A DNA stretch of 9,801 nt, taken from an uncultured Collinsella sp. GTDB lineage: Bacteria; Actinomycetota; Coriobacteriia; Coriobacteriales; Coriobacteriaceae. Below are positions 4,230 to 9,801 of this stretch, piece by piece. Every line of letters starts with the position of its first letter. Position 1 is the stretch's first letter. Made by a program: the position numbers and the translations under genes. The notes below the pieces were generated by a model. It was not told where the DNA came from. It did not search any database and saw only the letters and a program-made list of their open reading frames with translations. The DNA lies in NCBI GenBank assembly GCA_900552345.1, contig URZN01000021.1, positions 1-9,801 on the forward strand. Direction: 5' to 3'.

Positions 4230-6656
4230 ATGAATAAGATCTTCGACAACAAGCAAGAGTTTACCGAGCTCTATCGCGATGCCGTCATGAGCATTAGTGG
4301 CAAGAGCGTCGAGGCCGCGAGCGACCTGGACCGCTTTAACGCCCTGGCCAAGCTCGTGGCCGAGAAGGCCCGCACCGTTGCCACCAAGAGCGACGCCCGC
4401 GCCACCGCCGAGGGCAAGAAACGCGTGTACTACTTCTCGATCGAGTTTTTGATCGGCCGCCTGCTCGACAACTACCTGCTCAACTTTGGCGTGCGCGACA
4501 TGGTCGCCGAGGCGCTCGACGACATGGGCTTTGACCTGTCCGTCATTGAGAACCAGGAGCCCGATCCGGCTCTGGGCAACGGTGGCCTGGGCCGTCTGGC
4601 AGCGTGCTTCCTAGATTCCATGGCAGCCGAGGGCATCGCCGGCTACGGCAACGGCATGCGCTACCGCTACGGCCTGTTTAAGCAGGAAATCGTCAACGGT
4701 AGCCAGGTGGAGGCCACCGACGAGTGGCTCACCCACGGCTATCCCTGGGAGGTCCGTCGTCAGGACAAGGCCGTGACCATCAAGTTTGGTGGCCATGTCG
4801 AGGGCTTTGAGGAGAACGGCCGCACGTTCTACCGCACGGTGGACACGCAGGATATCTTGGCCGTTCCTTACGACATCCCCGTGGTGGGCTATGCCGGCGA
4901 GACCGTTAACAAGCTGCGCGTCTGGGCCGCCGAGCCGGTCGAGGAGCACTTTGACCTGGAGGCCTTCAACCGCGGCGACTATGCCCTGGCCGATGCCGAG
5001 CGCGCCGAGGCCGAGGCAATCAGCGCCATCCTCTACCCCAACGACGCCGGCGAGCACGGCCGTCTGCTGCGCCTGAAGCAGGAGTACCTGTTTGTTTCCG
5101 CCGGCATCTACAGCCTGCTCGACACCTTTGAGAAGGAGCACGGCGAGAACTGGGAGCTGCTGCCGCAGTTTGTGGCCATCCACACCAACGACACGCACCC
5201 CGCCATGTGCGGCCCCGAGCTCATGCGTATCCTGATCGACGAAAAGAAGCTCGAGTGGGACGACGCCTGGAACATCGTGACGCAGGTCGTGAGTTACACC
5301 AACCACACCATTCTGCCCGAGGCTCTGGAGAAGTGGCCCATCGGCACGTTCTCCAAGCTCCTCCCCCGCGTGTACCAGATCATCGACGAGATCAGCCGTC
5401 GTTGGCACGAGTCGTTCGACACCACGCAGGAGGGCTGGCAGGAGCGTCTGCGCCAGACCGCCATTCTGTGGGACGGCGAGATTCGCATGGCCAACCTGTC
5501 CGTGATCTGCAGCCACAGCGTCAACGGCGTGGCCAAGATCCACTCCGATATCATCAAGAACATCGTGCTCAAGGACTTCTATGCCCTGACGCCCGAGAAG
5601 TTCAACAACAAGACCAACGGCATCTCGCACCGTCGCTTCTTTGCCGAGGCCAACCCAACCTACGCCAAGCTCGTCACCGATGCCATTGGCGACGGCTGGC
5701 TCAAGGACGCCTTTGAGCTTGAGAAGCTTAAAAGTTTCCAGAACGACTCCGAGTTCCTGAAGGCCGTGGGAGCCTCCAAGCGCGCCAACAAGGAGCGTCT
5801 GGCCGCCTACGTTAAGGCCGAGACCGGTCTGGTCATTGACCCCAACACCGTCTTCGATGTTCAGGTTAAGCGCTTCCACGCCTACAAGCGCCAGCTCATG
5901 AACATCATGAAGGTGATGGACATCTACAACCGTCGCATCGCCGATCCCAACTTCCACGTGACGCCGACGACCTTCATCTTTAGCGGCAAGGCTGCCTCGA
6001 GTTACACCTTCGCCAAGGAGACCATCCGCCTCATTAACTCCGTGGCCGACGTCATCAACAACGACGCCCGCGTCAACGAGGTCATGAAGGTCTGCTTTAT
6101 CCCCAACTTCCGCGTGAGCAACGCCCAGCTCATCTACCCCGCCGCCGAGATCTCGGAGCAGATCTCCACGGCCGGCAAGGAGGCCTCGGGCACGTCCAAC
6201 ATGAAGCTCATGATGAACGGCGCCATTACGCTAGGCACCCTCGACGGCGCCAACATCGAGATCGCCGACCTGGCCGGCCGCGAGAACGAGGCCATCTTTG
6301 GCCTGACCGCTCCCGAGGTCGAGCAGCTCTGGGCATCCAACAGCTACTTTGCGTGGGATACCCTCAACGGCGACCGCGAGCGTCTGGGCCGCGTGATGGA
6401 CGAGCTCAAGGACAACACCTTTGCGGGTCTTTCGGGCAACTTCGAGAGCATCTACAACGAGCTTATGAACAACAACGACCCCGACCTGGTCATGGCAGAC
6501 TTCCGCAGCTACGTGGATGCGTGGGAGAAGCTTACCGGCAGCTACGGCGACCAGGAGACTTGGAACCGCAAGGCGCTGCTCAACACCGCCTCCTCCGGCT
6601 GGTTCTCAAGCGACCGCACCATTCGCGAGTACCGCGACGAGATCTGGCACGCGTAA
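4230..6656 (+). CDS. glgP: Glycogen / alpha-glucan phosphorylase
   Basis: An 808-residue GT35 enzyme, the usual bacterial length, that uses phosphate and pyridoxal phosphate to release glucose-1-phosphate from the non-reducing ends of glycogen or maltodextrin. Visible landmarks are YYFSIEFLIGRLL near residue 70, GNGGLGRL (116-123), and the cofactor signature EASGTSNMKLMMNGA, in which Lys659 should form the Schiff base. GTLDGANIEI follows directly. The C-terminus carries the family's SSGWFSSDRTIREY motif. The N-terminus is short, without the extended phosphorylation-controlled segment of animal enzymes, so control is probably transcriptional or by its own hairpin-covered ribosome site. It lies 94 bases after glgB and 108 before glgC, so breakdown is co-transcribed with synthesis. 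The sequence cannot tell glycogen from maltodextrin preference; the glg context favours glycogen. Confidence 0.95.
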   Translation: MNKIFDNKQEFTELYRDAVMSISGKSVEAASDLDRFNALAKLVAEKARTVATKSDARATAEGKKRVYYFSIEFLIGRLLDNYLLNFGVRDMVAEALDDMGFDLSVIENQEPDPALGNGGLGRLAACFLDSMAAEGIAGYGNGMRYRYGLFKQEIVNGSQVEATDEWLTHGYPWEVRRQDKAVTIKFGGHVEGFEENGRTFYRTVDTQDILAVPYDIPVVGYAGETVNKLRVWAAEPVEEHFDLEAFNRGDYALADAERAEAEAISAILYPNDAGEHGRLLRLKQEYLFVSAGIYSLLDTFEKEHGENWELLPQFVAIHTNDTHPAMCGPELMRILIDEKKLEWDDAWNIVTQVVSYTNHTILPEALEKWPIGTFSKLLPRVYQIIDEISRRWHESFDTTQEGWQERLRQTAILWDGEIRMANLSVICSHSVNGVAKIHSDIIKNIVLKDFYALTPEKFNNKTNGISHRRFFAEANPTYAKLVTDAIGDGWLKDAFELEKLKSFQNDSEFLKAVGASKRANKERLAAYVKAETGLVIDPNTVFDVQVKRFHAYKRQLMNIMKVMDIYNRRIADPNFHVTPTTFIFSGKAASSYTFAKETIRLINSVADVINNDARVNEVMKVCFIPNFRVSNAQLIYPAAEISEQISTAGKEASGTSNMKLMMNGAITLGTLDGANIEIADLAGRENEAIFGLTAPEVEQLWASNSYFAWDTLNGDRERLGRVMDELKDNTFAGLSGNFESIYNELMNNNDPDLVMADFRSYVDAWEKLTGSYGDQETWNRKALLNTASSGWFSSDRTIREYRDEIWHA

Positions 6657-6674
6657 AGGCGCGCGAGCTCCCTT

Positions 6675-6724
6675 ATGCCAGCACGGCATTACTCGACGGG
6701 CGCGATCGAGCGCCGCGCCCGTCG
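6675..6724 (+). terminator. Tandem hairpins between glgP and glgC, attenuator-like
   Basis: Two stems follow the glgP stop. ATGCC (6675-6679) pairs with GGCAT (6685-6689) around 5 bases. CGACGGGCGCG (6694-6704) pairs perfectly over 11 bp with CGCGCCCGTCG (6714-6724) around 9 bases. The sequence after the strong stem, CTAATGGGTTTAAG, has only a weak T run, so termination would be partial at best. It may protect the glgB-glgP message 3' end or reduce read-through into glgC. Confidence 0.5.
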
Positions 6725-6764
6725 CTAATGGGTTTAAGAACATCGATGACAGAAGGAGAAATCG

Positions 6765-7913
6765 ATGAGTAAGAAAGAATGCATCGCGATGCTCCTCGCA
6801 GGAGGACAGGGCAGCCGATTGGGGGCACTCACCCAAAAGATCGCTAAGCCGGCGGTTAGCTTTGGTGGCAAGTTCCGCATTATCGACTTTTCGCTCTCCA
6901 ACTGCTCCAACTCGGGCATCGACACGGTGGGCGTTCTGACGCAGTACCGTCCCTACCTGCTGCATGCCTACGTGGGCTCCGGCGAGGCGTGGGATCTGGA
7001 CAGCCGTGACGGCGGCGTGTCAATCCTGCCGCCGTACGAGACGCAGACCGGCGGCGCCTGGTATGCGGGTACGGCCGACGCCATTACGCAAAACCTCGAC
7101 TACATCAAGGCCAACGACCCCAAGTACGTCCTGATTCTTTCGGGCGACCATCTGTATCGCATGGACTACCGCAAGATGCTCAAGACGCACATTGAGAACA
7201 ACGCCGACCTCACGGTGAGCGTTATGCCCGTGCCGTGGGAGGAGGCCAGCCGCTTTGGCATCCTGACCACCGACCCCGAGGACGGCCGCATCACCAAGTT
7301 TACCGAGAAGCCCGAGAAGCCCGATTCGAACCTCGCGTCCATGGGCATCTACATCTTCTCGGCCGACGTCCTGATCGAGGCGCTTGAGCAGGACGCTCTG
7401 GACCAGCGCTCGAGCCACGACTTTGGCAAGGACATCATCCCCAAGCTGCTCGGCGAGGGCAAGCGCCTGTACAGCTACGAGTTCCACGGCTTTTGGAAGG
7501 ACGTTGGCACCATCGCCAGCTTCCACGAGACCTCGATGGACCTGCTCGGCAACAACCCCGAGTTCGATCTGTTTGACAAGAACTTCCCCATCATGTCCAA
7601 CATCACCACGCGTCCGCCGCACTACATTGGCCCGGACGGCCGCCTGGACGACTGCCTGGTCTCCAACGGCTGCAAGATCTACGGCACCGCTCGCCACTCG
7701 ATCCTTTCGACCGATGTCATCATCGAGGAGCGCGCCGTGGTCGAAGACTCCGTACTGCTGCCGGGTGCGCACGTTAAGAGCGGCGCGCACATCTGCCGCG
7801 CTATTTTGGGCGAGAACTCCACGGTCGAAGAGGGCGTGAAGCTCGGCTCTGTCGATACCACCAAGGATACGGCCGTCGTTGGAAATGACGTCGTTATCGG
7901 GAAGGGGGAATGA
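6765..7913 (+). CDS. glgC: Glucose-1-phosphate adenylyltransferase, catalytic subunit
   Basis: A 382-residue enzyme making ADP-glucose from ATP and glucose-1-phosphate, the committed step of glycogen synthesis. The Rossmann-like nucleotidyltransferase half has [14 protein letters not shown] (residues 10-23), [15 protein letters not shown] with Lys36 (equivalent to the E. coli effector-site Lys39), [23 protein letters not shown] with the catalytic Asp128, the sugar-binding FTEKP, and GFWKDVGT. From about residue 270 a left-handed beta-helix with hexapeptide-like turns follows. The GGQGSRL form and the length match the Firmicutes type (about 380 residues) rather than the longer proteobacterial type. 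The start ATG 6765 has a strong ribosome site, GGAG (6755-6758), 6 bases upstream. The stop is 4 bases before glgD, indicating translational coupling and a GlgC-GlgD complex. Confidence 0.96.
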   Translation: MSKKECIAMLLAGGQGSRLGALTQKIAKPAVSFGGKFRIIDFSLSNCSNSGIDTVGVLTQYRPYLLHAYVGSGEAWDLDSRDGGVSILPPYETQTGGAWYAGTADAITQNLDYIKANDPKYVLILSGDHLYRMDYRKMLKTHIENNADLTVSVMPVPWEEASRFGILTTDPEDGRITKFTEKPEKPDSNLASMGIYIFSADVLIEALEQDALDQRSSHDFGKDIIPKLLGEGKRLYSYEFHGFWKDVGTIASFHETSMDLLGNNPEFDLFDKNFPIMSNITTRPPHYIGPDGRLDDCLVSNGCKIYGTARHSILSTDVIIEERAVVEDSVLLPGAHVKSGAHICRAILGENSTVEEGVKLGSVDTTKDTAVVGNDVVIGKGE

Positions 7914-7917
7914 TCCG

Positions 7918-9045
7918 ATGATCAATCGCAAGGCCATCGGTTATATCACCGCTAACTACTCTTCGACCTACGGCAGCGTGCTGCTCAAGGACCGCCCCAT
8001 CGCGTCCGTCCCGTTTTTGGGCCGCTATCGCCTGATCGACTTCCCGCTGTCCAACATGATGAACGCCGGCATCAAGACCGTCGGCGTCGTCATGCCGGGC
8101 AACTACCGCTCGCTGATCGACCATGTGGGCTCGGGCAAGGACTGGGGCCTGGACCGCAAGAAGGGCGGCCTGTTCATGGTGCCCGGCAACGCGTATGGCA
8201 CCACCAAGGGCGGCATGCGCTTCCTGCTGCGCGACATCATCTCCAACAAGACGCTGTTCCAGCGCTCGGACAAGCCCTATGTTGTGATGATGGGCACCAA
8301 CATCATCTTTAACATGGACCTCAACACCATCATCGACGCGCACGAGAACTCCGGCGCCCAGATGACCGTGGTGTACTGCAAGGCCACGCGCAATGTTGAT
8401 GACGAGACCAAGCTCGAGATTAACGAGAACGGCCGCCTGACGGGCGTGAGCGCCGGCGTCGTGTACGGCGACAACGCCTCTATGGACTGCTGCATCGTCA
8501 ACCGCGAGACGCTGCTCGAGATTATCGATCACTACCAGGCCGCCGACTATCTGGACCTGCTCGAGGCACTCCAGGGCGACTTTGGCAACATCGACGTGTG
8601 CAGCTACGAGTACAAGGGCGAGGTCGTGGGCGTGTTTAGCGAGAAGTCGTTGTATCGCCGCAGCATGGACCTGCTCGACCAGACCGTGGCCGACCAGCTC
8701 TTTGACCCCGAGCGCCCGATCCTGACCAAGGCCCACGACGTGCCGCCTTCGCGCTATGCGACCGGCAGCCACGCGTGCAACTCGATCATCTCGGCCGGCT
8801 GCATCATCAAGGGCACCGTGCGCAACTCGATCCTGTCGCGCGGCGTTGTGGTTGAGGAAGGCGCCTCGGTGACCAACTCGATCATCAACCAGAGCTGCAT
8901 TATCAAGAGCGGCGCCCGCGTTGAGAATGCCATCCTGGACAAGAACAACGTGGTTCCCACCAACACCGAGCTTCGCGGCACGCCCGAGAACATCCTGGTG
9001 CTGGGCAAGGCCCCGTTAACTCCCGATACCACCATCGTGCATTAA
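7918..9045 (+). CDS. glgD: GlgD, non-catalytic subunit of ADP-glucose pyrophosphorylase
   Basis: A 375-residue GlgC paralogue. The fold markers remain (PFLGRYRLIDFPLSN near residue 35 and a C-terminal beta-helix with repeated NSIIS / NSILS / NSIIN turns). The catalytic parts are lost: where GlgC has GGQGSRL, this protein has ANYSSTYGSVL, and the SGDH segment with the catalytic Asp reads MGTNIIFNMD. It should therefore not be active alone but form a heterotetramer with GlgC and raise its activity, as shown for Firmicutes GlgC/GlgD pairs. The start is ATG 7918, preceded by GGGGGA (7904-7909) inside the end of glgC, with a 4-base intergenic gap. An in-frame TTG upstream at 7879 lies inside glgC and is not favoured. 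Confidence 0.95.
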   Translation: MINRKAIGYITANYSSTYGSVLLKDRPIASVPFLGRYRLIDFPLSNMMNAGIKTVGVVMPGNYRSLIDHVGSGKDWGLDRKKGGLFMVPGNAYGTTKGGMRFLLRDIISNKTLFQRSDKPYVVMMGTNIIFNMDLNTIIDAHENSGAQMTVVYCKATRNVDDETKLEINENGRLTGVSAGVVYGDNASMDCCIVNRETLLEIIDHYQAADYLDLLEALQGDFGNIDVCSYEYKGEVVGVFSEKSLYRRSMDLLDQTVADQLFDPERPILTKAHDVPPSRYATGSHACNSIISAGCIIKGTVRNSILSRGVVVEEGASVTNSIINQSCIIKSGARVENAILDKNNVVPTNTELRGTPENILVLGKAPLTPDTTIVH

Positions 9046-9076
9046 CGTAGGCACCGCAACATCGCTCGTAACATGT

Positions 9077-9112
9077 AGAATAGCCGCCCGGTTTGCGCCA
9101 GGCGGCTATTCT
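9077..9112 (+). terminator. Strong 12-bp hairpin between glgD and glgA
   Basis: AGAATAGCCGCC (9077-9088) and GGCGGCTATTCT (9101-9112) pair perfectly over 12 bp around a 12-base loop. The descending arm ends TATTCT and is followed by CGAATT, a partly U-rich 3' side, so it could act as a leaky intrinsic terminator. It begins 32 bases after the glgD stop and ends 13 bases before the glgA ribosome site, leaving no room for a separate glgA promoter after it. Partial attenuation or message stabilisation of glgBPCD is the likely effect. Confidence 0.6.
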
Positions 9113-9135
9113 CGAATTGCAACATGGGAGACAAT

Positions 9136-9801
9136 ATGGCAGATTCCAGCAAAAAGATGCAGATCGTGTTTGCCTCGGCCGAGTGCGCACCGTTTGTAAA
9201 GACCGGTGGCCTGGGCGACGTGGCGGGCTCGCTGCCTGCGGCGCTTGTGCGCGCCGGCGCCGAAGTCATCGTGATGGTGCCCAAGTACGCCACCATCAAG
9301 GACGAGTACAAGGCGCAGATGGAGCACTTCTCTGACTTTTACGTGAGCCTGGGCTGGCGCAACGAGTACTGCGGGCTTGAGAAGCTCGAGCACGACGGTG
9401 TCACGTATATGTTCATCGACAACGAGCGCTACTTTGCGCGCGACTATCCGTACGGCTTCTTTGACGACGGCGAGCGCTTTGCGTTCTTCTCCAAGGCCAT
9501 CACCGAGAGCCTGCAGCACCTGCCGGCCGGTTTTGAGTGCGACATCCTGCATTGCAATGACTGGCAGACGGCACTGGCGCCCGTGTTCTTGCGCGAGTTC
9601 TACCAGGGCCTGCCGCTGTACGACCGCGTCAAGACCGTGTTCTCGATCCACAACGTGGCGTTCCAGGGCCAGTTTAGCGACACCGTGATGGAGGACATCC
9701 TGGGCGTGGCGCATATTCCGGCAGCCGCCTCGCAGCTGCGTTGCGACGCCTGCAGCATCAACTACATGCTGGGCGCGCTGCGCTATGCGGATGCCATCAC
9801 C
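9136..9801 (+). CDS. glgA: Glycogen synthase, ADP-glucose type (N-terminal part, cut by window end)
   Basis: The first 222 residues of a GT5 glycogen synthase that transfers glucose from ADP-glucose onto the non-reducing end of an alpha-1,4-glucan. KTGGLGDVAGSLP, with Lys22, is the ADP-glucose binding signature (KxGGL). DILHCNDWQTAL and FSIHNVAFQGQF match the family's HCHDWHT and HN-Y/F-QG motifs of the N-terminal Rossmann domain. About 250 more residues, including the second domain, should follow beyond the window. ATG 9136 is supported by GGGAG (9126-9130) 5 bases upstream. An in-frame Met at residue 8 lacks such a site. It follows glgD after 90 bases with a strong hairpin in the gap, and it uses the ADP-glucose made by GlgC/GlgD. 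Confidence 0.95.
   Translation, partial: MADSSKKMQIVFASAECAPFVKTGGLGDVAGSLPAALVRAGAEVIVMVPKYATIKDEYKAQMEHFSDFYVSLGWRNEYCGLEKLEHDGVTYMFIDNERYFARDYPYGFFDDGERFAFFSKAITESLQHLPAGFECDILHCNDWQTALAPVFLREFYQGLPLYDRVKTVFSIHNVAFQGQFSDTVMEDILGVAHIPAAASQLRCDACSINYMLGALRYADAIT

Noticed and set aside
4611..5957. Open frame of 448 codons on the - strand opposite glgP
   Set aside because: Same cause: no motif, no ribosome site, and fully inside a well supported phosphorylase gene.
7879..7917. Earlier TTG start for GlgD overlapping glgC
   Set aside because: ATG 7918 has a purine-rich ribosome site at a proper distance and gives an N-terminus that matches GlgD proteins.

Overview
The window is a GC-rich chromosomal segment dominated by a glycogen metabolism operon on the + strand, in the order glgB, glgP, glgC, glgD, glgA (the last cut by the window end). 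On the - strand at the left lie a HAD-family phosphatase gene, a thiamine pyrophosphokinase gene (thiN) and the 5' end of a tRNA, probably tRNA-Ala. The GC-rich codon usage combined with a GlgC plus GlgD pair, an arrangement best known from Firmicutes, suggests an anaerobic gut Coriobacteriia-type organism such as Collinsella. That placement is an inference, not a proof. I see no mobile element, CRISPR array, phage gene or broken gene.

Layout: positions 1-30 hold the tRNA 5' end with a well-formed promoter just upstream (44-72, - strand). Positions 160-825 and 835-1524 are thiN and the HAD gene, a two-gene leftward operon with a 9-base gap. Positions 1525-1855 form a divergent regulatory region. 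It holds four copies of a TGGTAAAAC / GTTTTACCA half-site, a consensus -35 for the leftward operon inside one operator pair, an extended -10 promoter for the rightward operon, and a leader of nearly 200 bases with a perfect 8-bp hairpin. Positions 1856-9801 are the glycogen operon.

The genes form a full synthesis and breakdown cycle. GlgC (with its degenerate partner GlgD) makes ADP-glucose from glucose-1-phosphate. GlgA extends alpha-1,4 chains, GlgB adds alpha-1,6 branches, and GlgP releases glucose-1-phosphate again. glgC and glgD are 4 bases apart and probably translationally coupled. The other junctions carry hairpins that may set protein ratios.

The most unusual item is glgB. Its protein ends in an 80-residue Lys/Ala-rich tail resembling histone H1 or actinobacterial HU tails, and an 11-residue basic motif in that tail recurs near the N-terminus with one difference. 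Its active site keeps six of the seven residues that are invariant in branching enzymes, but the region I histidine is glycine. The second point of interest is the operator cluster that appears to tie a HAD phosphatase / thiN operon to glycogen control.
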